A stretch of 64,000 nucleotides of DNA from Penicillium oxalicum (GCF_001723175.1 NC_064650.1:2046001-2110000), one strand, 5' to 3'; shown: positions 12,301 to 24,828, numbered from the stretch's first letter. Numbers and translations: made by a program. Notes: generated by a model not told the origin, from the letters alone.

Positions 12301-14653
12301 TACTTCCAGAAGGTCAAGTGGCAATACATGATTCTGGACGAAGCGCAGGCCATCAAGTCCTCTCAGAGTTCGCGTTGGAAGAACCTGCTGGGCTTCTCAT
12401 GCCGTAACCGGCTGCTTCTGACCGGTACCCCTATTCAAAACAACATGCAGGAGCTTTGGGCTTTGCTCCATTTCATCATGCCGACGTTGTTCGATTCTCA
12501 CGACGAGTTTAGCGAATGGTTCTCAAAGGACATTGAGTCTCATGCGCAGAGTAACACCAAGCTGAACGAGGATCAGCTGAGACGTCTTCACATGATCTTG
12601 AAGCCATTCATGCTTCGCCGTGTCAAGAAGCATGTCCAACAAGAACTGGGTGACAAGGTCGAGAAGGATATCTTCTGTGATCTCACTTATCGCCAGCGCG
12701 CCCTCTATGCCAACCTGCGCAACCGGGTCAGCATCATCGATATCATTGAGAAGGCCGCCATTGGTGACGATACGGACAGCACCACTTTGATGAATTTGGT
12801 CATGCAGTTCCGTAAGGTCTGTAATCACCCCGATCTTTTCGAGCGTGCCGAAACCCGATCCCCCTTTTCCGTTGGAACCTTTGCCGAGTGCGCTTCCTTC
12901 ATTCGCGAGGGACCCTTTGTCGACGTCCGTTACTCCATCAGGAATCGTATCGAGTACCCGGTGCCTCGCCTGTTGTGCAGCTCCGAGGCCCGCGTAGACA
13001 TTCCCGGCCCTGGCAATCAGCACGCGGGATTCCGGGGCAAGTATTTGTTACATTTGATGAACATCTGGAACACGCAAAACATCCATGAGAGCTCCCGTGA
13101 GGATGGCGCTTTCTCCTTCCTGCGCTTTGTGGATACTTCGGCGGAAGAAGCCAGTGCATCCGGCCGTCTTGGTGTCTTTGAGCGTGCCTTGCAAGCCCGC
13201 GGTCTTCCTGACAAGCTCTCGCGCCTGAATGTCGTTTACGACGACAAGGAAGATGATACCGATCGGGCCGTGTGGGCTCACTCTATGTTGAACATTGTGG
13301 AGCGTAACAACCGCCGAGCCCTCAACGAGATCACACCGGAGGGGCGTATGCGCAACTTGCTGCATGTTTCTCGATCAGCGTTCGAGAACCAGGGTCTGAA
13401 CTTGATTGAACCGTGTGCTTCTCCTGCGGCCTCCGCCCCACCGATCACGCTGTCTTGCGCGGGCCAGGGGGCTGAGCGAGAGACTCAACGCGCTTTGTTC
13501 AACCCTGTCGTTCGCTCAGCTTTATTCGGCCACCCCAGGAGACAGCTCGAGGAGCAGCTACTGGCCAACAAGGTGGATCCGACGCCATACTCAGAGCCAC
13601 CGATGCTTCCGGGGCCATTGTCACTCAAGGCACGCTACACACACATTGAGGTGCCCTCGATGCGACGATTCGTGACGGATTCCGGCAAGCTCGCCAAACT
13701 GGACGAGCTCTTGCGGGAACTCAAGGCCGGTGGGCATCGCGTTCTGCTCTACTTCCAGATGACACGCATGATCGATTTGATGGAAGAGTATTTGACGTAT
13801 CGAAACTACAAGTACTGCCGGCTGGACGGTAGCACAAAATTGGAGGATCGTCGTGATACAGTCGCCGATTTCCAGTCGAATCCGGAGATCTTCGTTTTCC
13901 TACTCTCCACCCGCGCGGGTGGTCTCGGTATCAACTTGACCGCGGCGGACACAGTTATTTTCTATGACTCCGACTGGAACCCCACAATTGATTCACAGGC
14001 CATGGATCGTGCCCATCGTCTCGGTCAAACCCGCCAGGTCACGGTGTACCGTCTGATCACTCGTGGCACCATTGAAGAGCGAATTCGCAAGCGTGCGCTG
14101 CAGAAGGAGGAGGTGCAACGCGTTGTCATCTCCGGTGGCGCAGCTGGTGGCGTTGACTTCAACACCCGTGCCCGTGAGAACCGTACCAAGGATATTGCGA
14201 TGTGGCTCGCGGACGATGATGAGGCCGAGCTCATTGAGCAGAAGGAGAAGGAGGCCTTGGAACGCGGCGAAGCCTTTGGTGCTCCCAAGGGCGGCAAAAA
14301 GGCGACGCAGAAGCGCAAGCGTGAGTTGACCATGGATGACATGTATCACGAAGGTAGGTTTTTGACCCTCCCCTCATTACTGCTTGCATTCCCCTGCATC
14401 CCGATGAAAGATCCTCGAGCTGACCGCGATCTCCGTGTCTTTAGGCGAGGGTAACTTTGACGATGCCAGCGCCAAGCCGTCCGGTGCTGCCACTCCCATG
14501 TCAGACAACCTTGACACTTTACCAGCCACTTCCTCCGCCATCCCCGCCAAGCGCGGCCGTGGTCGAGGTGGAGGTAAGGCGGGTTCATCCAAACGCGCCA
14601 AAACCGTGAAGGAACGACTCCGTCTGATCGATGGTGATGGCGGTCTCGACTAG
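9309..14653 (+). CDS. ino80: INO80 chromatin-remodelling ATPase
   Basis: Catalytic subunit of the nuclear INO80 complex, which slides nucleosomes and exchanges H2A.Z during transcription, replication and repair. Exons 9309-9887, 10005-10490, 10552-14353 and 14445-14653 join in phase to 1691 residues, typical for fungi. The first 190 residues are Pro/Ser/His rich and probably disordered. A charged coiled-coil region follows; the DBINO domain spans about 558-696. The SNF2 ATPase has DEMGLGKT (about 841) and DEAQ (about 950); after an insertion the second helicase lobe begins near 1421 with the [11 protein letters not shown] and MDRAHRLGQ motifs. The long split between the ATPase lobes is the INO80 hallmark. 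The C-terminus is Lys/Arg/Gly rich. Intron 1 is 117 nt and in frame, so it can be mistaken for coding sequence. Confidence 0.96.
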
Positions 14654-16569
14654 GTTGATGAGATTGAGTTGAGATATTTGCTCTTGTGTCTTCTAATTGT
14701 CCCGTTTTTGTCGACCTTGTTTCTCCCCCCCCCCCTCCCTTCTAGTCATTGAGAGTGATCTCTTCCAATGGGCGGTGGCGTTATGTGAATGAAGGGGGAG
14801 GTTTTCTTTGACTCCCCCGATGCTTGTGTGGTATCTCTGGCCTACAATGTGTTTGACATGCTGATTTCCTTCTACCTGTTCGCTTTTATTGTGTCCCCCT
14901 TTCGCATTTCTTCGAGGAGGGTTTTTTGTCCCTCTCGTTGAAACTCTTCTTCCTTTCCTCTCTCTCCCATGAGATGTATTATCAGACGACCCTTTTTGAT
15001 CAACGCCCCTTTTGTCAGTACCCAAGCACAAAGACGTTTCGTCTTCCCAGTTCTGTTATCCGGGCCTTTGAGATTACTATTGCTTGCCAGGGAAACAGAG
15101 CGCTTTAACAAAGATCTGGGTGTCGTGTTTTTTTCCGCCCGCTCTTCTTTCTTCAACTCCCCATTATTTGCATCCACGCAGAGACTCTAGTTGACGAGCT
15201 ATGGGATTGTGGGTTGCCATGTTGCGCCCGAGTGCTGTGAGAGTATGAGAGAATTTGTAGTTACAGACGATCGATAGAGTTGATTGTGTGATTTGATTCG
15301 GGAGGGTGGATCTCCGGTCTGGCGCAATGAATGACAAGAGTCGAGATTTCAATTAATAGGTCCTTGTGATTTGTCCACTTGATCATCGCGTTGATACCTC
15401 GAGAGAAGTGCGAATCCATTGTTTCATTGGGGACAAAAAAGGACTGACTCCAAGGACCAATCTTCTTCAGTGACTGTATGTGAAAGATAGCGGGACTGTA
15501 AGTGTACTGTATGCGGGTCAGCCTGTGGCGGGTCGTCTCCGGCTTCCGCTTCCGACTTCGGGACGCACGACATCATTTTATGTCCGGAACACTGCGAGGG
15601 CATCAGGTTGCTGCATAACCTAGCGTTGAAAAAAAAAAAGATATTTTGGTCTGAGATTGAATTTGAATATGGATGAATATGCCAGAACTCGTTGGACGGA
15701 GCACCTGGCCTGGGTGTACATAGACCGATGTATGTAGTTGTAAAGAAAGAAAGCTGTCTACGTGAAATGTAGAGCGAGTCTCCTGCATTCATGCAACACT
15801 TACTGGAAATTCGAAGTAGAAGTTCACGAGGGATTGAACAGCCAGGCCTCGTAAAAGATGAATACCCCACAATTTCCCATCGGTGCTCAGTCCTCCACCT
15901 AGAGATTCCAACTTTCCAGATTGACGCTCGTTAACTGGCAAAGATGACGGCAGAGCGTAACTTGCGAGGATGCAGAGTTCAGCCACAAAGTCGCTTCGAG
16001 AAGGGAGGACTGACACTCATCCAGGATTCAGTCCGTTCCTCGTCCGCTGTTCCTCTCGTCTCTGGATTCGTTTGTCGTTTCCCAACTCCCCAACTACTCT
16101 ACACTCGAGCTGCTGCACCCTGAGTCTCTCGCAACTCTGGAATCACCGACGTTGGACCGATCGATCTCCTGGCACCGGCTCCTGGCGGGTCGAGGGTTGA
16201 CAAAAGTACTCAGGTCCAGAGTATGTGGTTGACCAGCCCTTGGGCAAGCAGACACTGGGACGGGACGGGACAGGGATCTGGCACATGACTAATTCGATCT
16301 GGCGAGGCTGTACACTTGCCCGATTGGGCCGAGGATCCCCCCAAGACCCGGCTGCACAAAACCTATGCACCAATCAGTGGGCGTATTTTGTCAGCCGGTG
16401 ATGAGTCAGCCAGGGCCCCCCGCCAGCCGGTGGATTTTCACCTCCCCCCGTGAGGCCCCGGGATCTGATCGGCTTCTGAGAGCCTTGTTTTTCTTTTTCG
16501 TCTCTCGCTCCCTCAACATTCTCCTAGCACCACCATCTGTCCTGTTAGGGATTCAATTCACCACCAACT
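14654..16569. other. Intergenic region, ino80 3' end to hemA promoter
   Basis: No gene seen. Contains a run of 11 C (14725-14735), A- and T-rich patches, and toward the right the hemA promoter with a TGAGTCA word. Open frames up to 148 codons on the minus strand have no recognisable content. Confidence 0.55.
16402..16408. promoter_or_regulatory. TGAGTCA, AP-1/CpcA-type site upstream of hemA
   Basis: Exact bZIP consensus TGAGTCA, 162 bp upstream of the hemA start codon. Fungal bZIP factors of the Gcn4/CpcA and Yap/AP-1 kinds recognise this word. Its use here is inference from sequence and position only. Confidence 0.4.
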
Positions 16570-18477
16570 ATGGAGGCAATGCTTCAGCAGTCCCGGGCTA
16601 TGTGCCCCTTCTCAAGCGCACCGCGCCCACGACTCTGCGTACGCTGTCGAGCGCCGCCCACCCCAGTACCGGCGGTGGCACCATGTCCAACCTCCAGGTC
16701 GTTGCTCGCCGATGCCCCGTCATGAGCAAGGCCTTGGCCGTGCAGTCCGCTCGCATGTCCGGCCTGAAGCGCTTCTCGACCAGCGCTGCCGCGACTGCGC
16801 CAATGCGCCCCATGGGCCGGCGCGCGTTGCACACGACCGGGGGTCATCCCGCCAGTGTCGCCCCCGGCACCTATGAGAAGACCGAGCAAGGTAACACCCA
16901 ACCTGATGCCTGAGGGAATATCTCTCCTCTTTCGTGTACAGGCTGCTGACTCTGTGCGCCGTGTGTAGTTCATCCAGCATGGCAAAGACCTTGCGCTCGG
17001 CTCCCGCCACTCACACTTCTGTTCGCGGTCCTCGCCCCGCCGCTCCCGTCACTTCGCGCTTCGACTACGATGCCTTCTATGATGGCGAATTGGAGAAGAA
17101 GCACAAGGACAAGTCATACCGCTACTTCAACAACATCAATCGTCTAGCCAAGGAGTTCCCGCGTGCCCATACAGCCTCCGCAGAAGAGCGGGTGACCGTG
17201 TGGTGCTCCAACGATTACCTTGGCATGGGCCGCAATCCGCAAGTCCTCGAGTCGATGCACCGTACACTTGATACCTACGGGCGGGCGCGGGTGGTACCCG
17301 TAACATCTCCGGTCACAACAAGCATGCCGTGGCGCTGGAGGATACGTTGGCCAAGTTGCATGGAAAGGAGGCCGCGTTGGTCTTCAGCTCGTGCTTTGTG
17401 GCCAACGATGCCACTTTGGCCACCCTTGGCAGCAAGTTGCCCGACTGTGTGATCTTGTCGGACAGTTTGAATCATGCCTCGATGATCCAGGGTATTCGCC
17501 ACTCTGGCGCCAAGAAGATGGTGTTCAAGCACAACGACTTGCAAGATTTGGAGGCCAAGCTGGCTTCTCTTCCGCTGCACGTCCCCAAGATTATTGCTTT
17601 CGAGTCCGTGTATAGTATGTGCGGCTCCATCGCCCCCATCGAAGCCATTTGCGACCTGGCCGACAAGTACGGTGCTATTACCTTCAACGACGAAGTTCAT
17701 GCCGTCGGCATGTACGGCCCCCACGGCGCGGGTGTTGCCGAGCACTTGGATTATGACATCTATGCCTCGCAGGACACCGCCACGCCTAAGAGTACCAAGG
17801 GGACAGTCATGGATCGCATCGATATCATCACCGGAACTCTGGGTAAGGCATACGGATGCGTGGGTGGCTACATTGCTGGCTCTGCCAACCTGGTGGATAC
17901 CATCCGCTCTCTGGCACCCGGATTCATTTTCACCACTTCTCTGCCCCCCGCCACGATGGCTGGTGCCGATGCTGCCATTCAGTACCAGATGCAGCAGCCT
18001 CGCGACCGGGTTCTGCAGCAGCTGCACACACGGGCTGTCAAGACTGCGCTGAAGGAATTGGACATTCCCGTCATTCCCAACCCTTCGCACATTGTGCCGC
18101 TGTTGGTGGGTGACGCTGATCTGGCCAAGCGTGCTTCGGACAAGCTCCTGGAAGAGCACGGCATCTACGTGCAGGCCATCAACTACCCCACCGTTCCCCG
18201 CGGCGAAGAGCGTCTGCGCATCACCCCGACCCCGGGCCACGTGAAGCCTCTGCGCGACCACCTGGTCCAGGCTGTGCAGGCCGTCTGGACTGACCTGGGC
18301 ATCAAGCGCACCAGTGACTGGCAAGCCCAGGGTGGATTCGTCGGCGTGGGCGTCGAGGGTGCCGAGGAAGCCAATCAGCCCATTTGGAAGGACACCCAGC
18401 TTGGTGTGAATACCTCTGATTCTCTCGAGTCTGCCATCGCTCGCGAAATCAGCGCCGACGCTACCGAGAAGCTTTGA
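16570..18477 (+). CDS. hemA: 5-aminolevulinate synthase, mitochondrial; reading frame broken three times
   Basis: First enzyme of haem synthesis: glycine plus succinyl-CoA gives 5-aminolevulinate, in the mitochondrial matrix with PLP. The start at 16570 reads [14 protein letters not shown]; the presequence has Cys-Pro haem-regulatory motifs (AMCPF, RRCPVM). The core is clear: [47 protein letters not shown] (PLP Lys) and [10 protein letters not shown]. An intron at 16891-16968 is likely. The coding frame changes at about 16608 (after MCPF), somewhere between 16890 and 17060, and at about 17280 (DTYG / GAGGTRN). Each change fits one missing base; with the three restored the length would be about 610 residues, normal for the family. 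The enzyme is essential in fungi without added ALA, so sequence error is more likely than a pseudogene. Confidence 0.9.
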
Positions 18478-19444
18478 GGCCATTCTCATTGACACCTCTG
18501 CATAGGCGAAATATATATTGAGCCTTGCAATGTGCCTTTCTCTTTGGGCTCCTGGCCAACTAGCCGGATGTACATGCCCTGTCCATTCCTTTTTGAACAT
18601 AGCCATATATGGATCGTGCCGATACATTTCCGCAGCTCTTCAGCTTGTCTGGGAGCTCCCCCCTCCCATTTTTTTTTTCTTTTCCATCTCTCTCTTCAGC
18701 CACTTCGAATCTCGCATCTTCTCCATCATTTCTTGTCTGCGTGTGCCGTGGCATCATTTCTTTTTCATATTTGGACGGCTCACCAGTTCCTGTGGATAGA
18801 TGGTGCTTCTCGCGCGGGCTCTTTCACCTGCGATGAGAGTAGGATAGCTCTAGTCTCGTCTAGTGATCTCGCCTCGTGTTGGACTTTGACCGAGATATCT
18901 GCGAAGATAATACATTTGATTTTGGGGAGGAAGAGAGAAGGGGAAAAAATGCTTTTCCAGTATCGTAGACACTGTTCTTCAAGTAAATCAGGAGCCGCAA
19001 GAATGGCTCGGTCTCGTCCACAGCAGCTTTCTTGTTCAGGTGACTTGCCGTCGCCTTCAGACCTGCCGGGAGTAACCGCCCTTCGCCCATCACTCGGATA
19101 CGAGCTCCTTGACCGCAAAACATCACCGGTCCAACCTCTCATACGTAGGTTGAACTCTATTGACTCCACAGTGGGGGGTTTATCTAGTGACCAAGTCAAA
19201 TGGAATCGTCAATTTCATGCAGAATTGGTTCGAATGAGTCGGAAAGTGCTAGAGGTTGACCCTCGCCGATGACTCAGACCAGTCCACTTGTGTTCCTGTA
19301 AATATGGGACTGGTAGGTGCGCAAGAATTGATAGGCATCTCTTTTCCAATTGTCGTTTCCAAAGACCTGGAAATAGAGACACAGATCCCGAGATCTGTAC
19401 TCATCAGTCACCGAATACGAGCACTCTACTGTCCCCTTCAAAAA
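18478..19444. other. Intergenic region between hemA and aminotransferase
   Basis: No supported gene. A 246-codon open frame at 18532-19272 is low-complexity (Ser/Phe/His) and shows no domain. Contains pyrimidine-rich stretches near 18660-18690 and the promoter of the next gene. Confidence 0.5.
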
Positions 19445-20835
19445 TGAGCGAGATTGCACCCTTTGCGCTGCCCCAGGTATGTGTTCACGACATAACTACC
19501 ACCCACCTACTTAGACGGAGACATCCAACTTTTGTTCGAAAAGCATCATGTCTTTGCTAACAAGTTCCAAATCTGCAGTGGATTGAAGCCCACGGAGGCA
19601 AAGCTCGCCTGCCTCTAGCCGGCAGTGCCACGCCTGCTCTTTCCGTCCAAGATCTCATCGATCTATCCACGGACAAGGAGACGACCTCTGCCAATCTCTC
19701 CTCCATCCAATCCCTCAAGTTAAACCTTGGCCCACTCAACGGCAGTGAGCAGCTCCGCCGGCAGATTGCTGGCCTGTACAATGACACGATCACCGCGGAC
19801 CACATTTTCCCCACGCACGGCACAACGGGCGCCAACGCCCTGGTCTTTCAGACCTTGCTCAATCCAGGGGACCATGTCGTCGCCATGTACCCGTGCTATG
19901 CCCAGTTGATCTCACTTCCAAGATCCGTCCCCAACGTGGACGTCTCATATTGGAATGTCGATCTAAAGGGCCACCGGAAACCCGATATCAAAGAGCTCCA
20001 AGCCCTCATCAAGCCCTCGACCAAGTTGATCGTGGTCAACAACCCGAATAATCCCACCGGCGCGGTCCTCTCCCAGGATCTCCAGATGGAAATCGTTGAG
20101 CTCGCTCGCTCGCACGGCCTCACTATCCTCGCAGACGAGATCTTTCTCTCTCTGCACCACGGTGTATCCGACCCTAAAGATGCGCCCCGTTCCTTTGTCG
20201 ATCTGCCTGCTCCTCGTTCTTCTTCTTCTGCTTCTTCTTCCGGCACCACCACCTCATCGTCGACGCCATACGAAAACATCATCGTCACCAGCTCCATGAG
20301 TAAATCCTGGGGTCTCTCCGGCCTCCGCATCGGCTGGCTCGCCACACGCAATCCCGCCTTCATGGCCCAATGTTCCAACCGCGGCCTCTACACCATCATG
20401 GCCCTCAGCAACATCGACGAAGTCATCGCCGCGGAAGCCCTTAGTGACCGCTGCCGACCCCAAATCCTCGCCAAGCATCTGCAGATCGCACGCCAGAACG
20501 TCCAGATGCTAGATTCCTTCGTCGAGCGGAATCAAAGCGTATGTTCCTGGACGAAACCAGTTGCGGGCGGGACGGCATTTTTGCGATTTGTGCATCCAAA
20601 GACGGGGGAACCCGTGGAAGATGTGGCGTTTTGCCAGGATTTGATGCGGGAAAAGGGCGTTTTGTTGGCGCCGGGGACGCGGTGTTTTGGGATAGTTGAA
20701 AAGCGCGATGGTGGGGAGAATACGGAGGAGTTGAAGCCTTTGAGTGGATTTGCGAGAGTGCATGTGACTGCTGACCCGGTAGTGATGGAGAAGGGATTGG
20801 CGGCTATTGAAGAGTATCTGGAGGAGTTGAAGTAG
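19445..20835 (+). CDS. PLP-dependent aminotransferase, class I/II
   Basis: Fold-type I aminotransferase of unknown substrate. Exon 1 is only 33 nt (19445-19477, MSEIAPFALPQ), exon 2 is 19579-20835; together 429 residues. Family signs: THGTTGANALVFQTLLNPGD near the cofactor phosphate region, VVNNPNNPTGAVL (Asn/Pro of the PLP site), ILADEIFLSL (Asp that contacts the pyridine nitrogen) and SKSWGLSGLRIGW with the PLP Lys at about 253. A Ser-rich insert (about 15 residues, near 228-242) sits before the Lys motif. The pattern resembles fungal proteins often labelled capreomycidine synthase-like or aspartate aminotransferase-like; neither label is proven. No cluster partners are adjacent. Confidence 0.88.
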
Positions 20836-21505
20836 GGGTGTACTGACAGTCCGTGGGACAGGGGGTAGAGACGGTCTTTCAAGGGCTTGACTCATCATCA
20901 GGAAATATAAGGATCATATGCAGTGGTGAGATTCGTGGAGTATCTAGTTAGCACCGATATTGAAGATTATACGTGCTTCACAAACAAGCATACCCAGGTA
21001 TACATACTGCATACATCAAAATGCTCAGAAAAGCATCATATCCAGAAATGGCCAAAAACCAATGTCTGGAACGAAAAGGTCTCGTAACATAGATGTAGAA
21101 TTCAGATCTAAATTGCATGAATCTGCTTCACAGCGCCAAAAAAAATGCCGCTACTAGGTATGGAAGTGCATAATATAAAGCGGAGTGGATCGGGTATAGA
21201 GGAGAAAACAAGAATCATCTCCATCAAAGGCAGTATGAAAAGTTCTCGATAATCACATTGTATTTACGATCCAAGGGGGGTTGAGTACACGCATTCCAAT
21301 GTGAAAAACGCCGGATCCCGCAACGTATATAAGAATAAGAAAGAGAAAAGAATTTTTGGGCCGTCGAGTGTTATCGAGGCGAAGCCGCTGCAACAAATCA
21401 AAATCGAAACACACCCTTTTCTTCCGTACACTCACACGTTCACACATACATGAATACATACGATATTGTATGTGCATGTGCACATCCATGAAAAAACCCA
21501 GCTAT
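20836..21505. other. Convergent 3' region of aminotransferase and rpa49
   Basis: A/T-rich stretch between two genes that point at each other. Should contain both 3' UTRs. No gene or repeat of note. Confidence 0.5.
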
Positions 21506-23134
21506 CTACTTGCGGCCTCCTCGGCTGACCTTGGGGAACTCGAGCGGGATCCGCAGACGGGCAATGCGGCGAGCAGCAGCCTCGGCCTTGCCACCCTTGA
21601 TATTCCACTTGGCAAATTCCGACTCGCGAGGCTTATCGATCCGACAGCCAAGTTCACGGAAGTATTGTTGGATCGTGTTCGAGTCGAGACGGAGGTCGTC
21701 GCGCAGGTCCGAAGGATCGGTCGCCAGCTCGTTGGGCGAGTTACCGCCCAGAGAGCTCGATCCGCCGTCCTTGGCCGGTTGGGGAGGAATGTGGAAGCTG
21801 AGGGCGCAGATGGTCGTGTGGAGCAATGTCAGGTCATGCTTGGAGAGGAAACCACCCTGGGGAGCGAACCGGCGGCGGACGGCATCCACCACCGAGTCGG
21901 GGAGGAGCGCGATGTCGGAGTCATCCACCTCCTTACCACCCTTGGCCCCGGCAGCGCCAGATGTGCTGGAAAGAATCTTGCGTAGGTCTTCACGGGGAGG
22001 AAGCTTCTTGCTCCCGGGGCCGGCACCCTTGTCGCGGCCCATGCTCTTCAATGAGCGGGTGAATTCAAGCAGTAATTGGATGAAGCGGAGCACTTGGGTC
22101 TGAGTCGTGTTGCCGGATTGCACGACGGCCACAACCCGATTGGACACGTATCGAGAGCCAGTGACAATGCTCATGCCAGCCTCCACTTGCTGTGTCCATT
22201 CGTCGATGCCGGTCAATTGACGGAGAGTAGAGTGGCCACCGGGCACCAGATTCTCGAGCGGGTAGACGTCTGCAGGGTGAGTGGCAGTGAGATTGGGAGT
22301 AGGTAAGGGCTTGGCTGCCTGCACTTCGGCCTGCACGTTGCTAGCCTTGGCTAAACCAGAAGCCACATCGGCGGGGAGGGTGGAAATGAGAGCTGCGCCA
22401 GCTTCATTGAGTGTGCCGGCGGGTGCGTTGGAGAGTTGAGCGTTTTCGGCCATGGATTGAACAGCCTTGCGAGATTGCTTAGTACCGAAGGTGTTGGTGA
22501 GGTTGGTGCGCTGGGCGCGCATCGTGTTCTGTAGAGATTCTAGTAAGCACAATGTCTCTCGTAGAGGCTTTGGCCGTCAAAGATCTTACCATTTCCTCCT
22601 CCGACTCCTCTTCCTCTTCCACGGGCTTCCTGCTGCGAAGAGCACCACGGATCGTGACTCGTCGCGCCTCAACGACTTGCCATGTCTTGCGCTCGGGGTC
22701 CACCACAGCAACATAGTGCTTCAATTGCGAATCAACATCCTCACCCGTCCCTTCGCGACCAACAAAGTCCATTTTCTCGTGTTCAGAGGACTGTAGCAGC
22801 ATCTCGGAACCAATGATGCCCGGGTTCCGGGTCGCTGTCCGCTCGACATTGTGACGGGACTTGGTGTATGGGTTGAATCGCAGACCCTTGGAGTTGAGGA
22901 CACCGGGTGTCGTAGCTATCAAGCGGAGAATTCCTGTCAGTCAAGAGGGGGGGAGTGGAAACAAGAAAAGGAAGCTACCACATTGCGCATACCAATTATA
23001 GGCGCCAACTCGCTCTTGTCCTCAACAACACTGGCGACAAGAGTCGGAAGAGTCTGCAGGGCAGGCTTCTTTGTTGGCCGCTCATGGCGGTCTGACGCAC
23101 GCTTGCGCTTCTTTTCAATCTTATCTGAAGGCAT
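21506..23134 (-). CDS. rpa49: DNA-directed RNA polymerase I subunit RPA49
   Basis: Subunit of nucleolar RNA polymerase I; with RPA34 it forms a TFIIF/TFIIE-like module that aids initiation and elongation on rDNA. Exons 23134-22993, 22915-22590 and 22528-21506 join in phase to 496 residues. The N-terminus is Lys/Arg rich (nuclear). The dimerisation domain follows (PIIATTPGVLNSKGLRFNPY, QLKHYVAVVDPERKTWQVVEARRV), then an acidic linker (EEEEESEEEM), and a C-terminal tandem winged-helix region. An alternative acceptor for intron 1, 23 nt upstream of the chosen one, would not keep the natural PIIATTPG joint as well. Family identity rests on remembered fungal RPA49 sequence and is good. Confidence 0.88.
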
Positions 23135-23949
23135 TTTGGGGGGACCGTTCCTGCGTGAATCCCAGATTTATAGCCTCGAGTATTTGGGTCTATCTCAATC
23201 GTCAAGTTTCATCAAATTATTGCCGGAGTCGGTGGCAGAAAAAAAATCCGAGGAAATCCAAAACAGAAGGCGGTCATTGGGAAACACACACAAACGAATT
23301 CGATTTCCTGACGCTGCGGGTCATTCGTCATATAGGAATTTACGGCCATGCCAAAGTTGTGCTCGCACCAGTGAACTAAAGATTGCTAGCTCTACAAAAT
23401 TTACGGAGGAACAAAAATGATACTTTTTCAAGTCATCGATTCATAACTGGTGTGGCTAGTGAACCGATCGTTCAGGAATTTTTAAACTCTCGGTTAAAAA
23501 ACCTCTCCATAGCTCCCGTTATCTGAAATATTAGACACGGTCATGTAGAAAAACAAATGAGCTGGTAGTTGACCAGAAACTCGGCATCGTGAGCCCAAAG
23601 GATTGACATGGTACCAATCCTTCAACCCTCCTCCGAACACAGGAGCCTTTCCAAGCTTGACTTCACATGCGTGAAAGCCATTTGAGTGCATCTTTCGACA
23701 TTTGACCGGCGATGAAGAAATCCGGGGGTAGAATGTGGTAGAGAGAATGATGTTCGAACGGGATTCCACCGGCAAATGCTGGTCTCGAGAGAGCAGAGAC
23801 CGATTCCGAAATAGAAAATGCAGCTTGTTGTTCAAAAGGCATTGAACGATATGAAACGTGGTAGTCAAGATATCAATTCATCAGTTGTCTTGTTCGTCGT
23901 TCAAACGAGGGTCTCGATCCGAGAAACTGAGATGGAGGGGGCGAGTAGT
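23135..23949. other. Spacer between rpa49 and eL41
   Basis: Holds the rpa49 promoter (right flank of that gene) and the eL41 3' UTR. No further gene seen. Confidence 0.5.
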
Positions 23950-24126
23950 TTATTTCCTGGTAAAAGCAGTTAGCATCAACAGCCTTTCCGAATTGTTCTC
24001 AGCGACAGGCGCCTGCTCCGAAAAGACAGTCGTCACAATGAGGATAAAGACTCACGATCTAGCGCGCATCTTTCTGCGCTTGCGCTTGAGACGACGAACG
24101 CGCTTCTTTCTCCACTTAGCTCTCAT
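23950..24126 (-). CDS. rpl41: Large-subunit ribosomal protein eL41 (25 residues)
   Basis: The smallest ribosomal protein, a single basic helix at the bridge between the two subunits. Coding exons are 24126-24056 (71 nt) and 23956-23950 (7 nt), joined across a 99-nt GTGAGT...CAG intron that has the branch-like word GCTAAC. The peptide begins MRAKWRKKRVRRLK and ends RKMRARSK, nearly the same as yeast eL41. Without the intron the frame would stop one codon early, losing the last Lys, so the last exon supplies only part of Ser, then Lys and stop. A second intron is likely in the 5' UTR (24214-24140). Too short for ordinary gene finders. Confidence 0.93.
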
Positions 24127-24139
24127 CTTCGTAGATGTT

Positions 24140-24214
24140 CTGAGAGAGAGGTCGATGTTAGCAATTGCATCCCGGGAATGGTATTTCCCTTTTTGGGCCG
24201 GAAATGCGACTCAC
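24140..24214 (-). other. Probable 5' UTR intron of eL41
   Basis: On the minus strand a GTGAGTCGC donor (24214) and a CTCTCTCAG acceptor (24140) flank 75 nt, ending 13 nt before the eL41 start codon. 5' UTR introns are common in fungal ribosomal protein genes. Needs transcript support. Confidence 0.55.
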
Positions 24215-24828
24215 TATTCTGCGAAAATGAGGAGAGATGGTTGAGAAAAGACAAAAGTGCGCTGACCCGCGGCGCATTTGTGTAGTGGGCAGCTTACTCA
24301 GCTAAGCGAGCCGCTAGCCGAATTGGGTGGGCTGTTCAGCAACACCACACGTGACTCGTCACATCACACAACTGGCATGTCCATCATGTAGACTTTTGCT
24401 CCAGACATGGTTGAACTTTGAGCGGTGGAGAACTTTGTTTTCCCTTTGCTAGTGATTGACGAGCTGCCAATCCAGCAATAGTGGAAATAGAGTGGGCACA
24501 AATCGCTTGCAGATGGCCCTACTTTTTCTCCCCCTCAGTGGTACACAATGCGATTGAAATAGGAATTAAATTATTCAAAATGTTGCACCTTGACCACCTC
24601 TCTTTGCCCAAGGGATGAGCTGTGAAAATGTTTTTTTCATTATATAGATCATGTCGTGTCATAAATATCCAAGATAATCAGCTTTTCCAGTCGTCATGAC
24701 TCGTGTGCCAAAGGAGCAAAGCTTGATCCTTGCTCTTCCACCAGCCGACCAGGTCCCTGCACCCGACAATCTCAAGTTCGTGGGAAGAATGGACAAGTAC
24801 CGGAGCCATGCATGCAGACAATGTATGT
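24215..24828. other. Region upstream of eL41 and downstream of the Dal5-type permease
   Basis: Contains a CACGTGAC word at 24348 upstream of eL41 and the 3' end of the permease gene. No gene seen. Confidence 0.45.

Noticed and set aside
17275..18627. A 450-codon open frame antisense to hemA
   Set aside because: It mirrors the G/C-rich third-codon positions of hemA, has no domain, and lies wholly opposite a strongly conserved gene.
18532..19272. A 246-codon plus-strand frame after hemA
   Set aside because: Ser/Phe/His-rich low complexity, no domain; likely UTR and promoter DNA.
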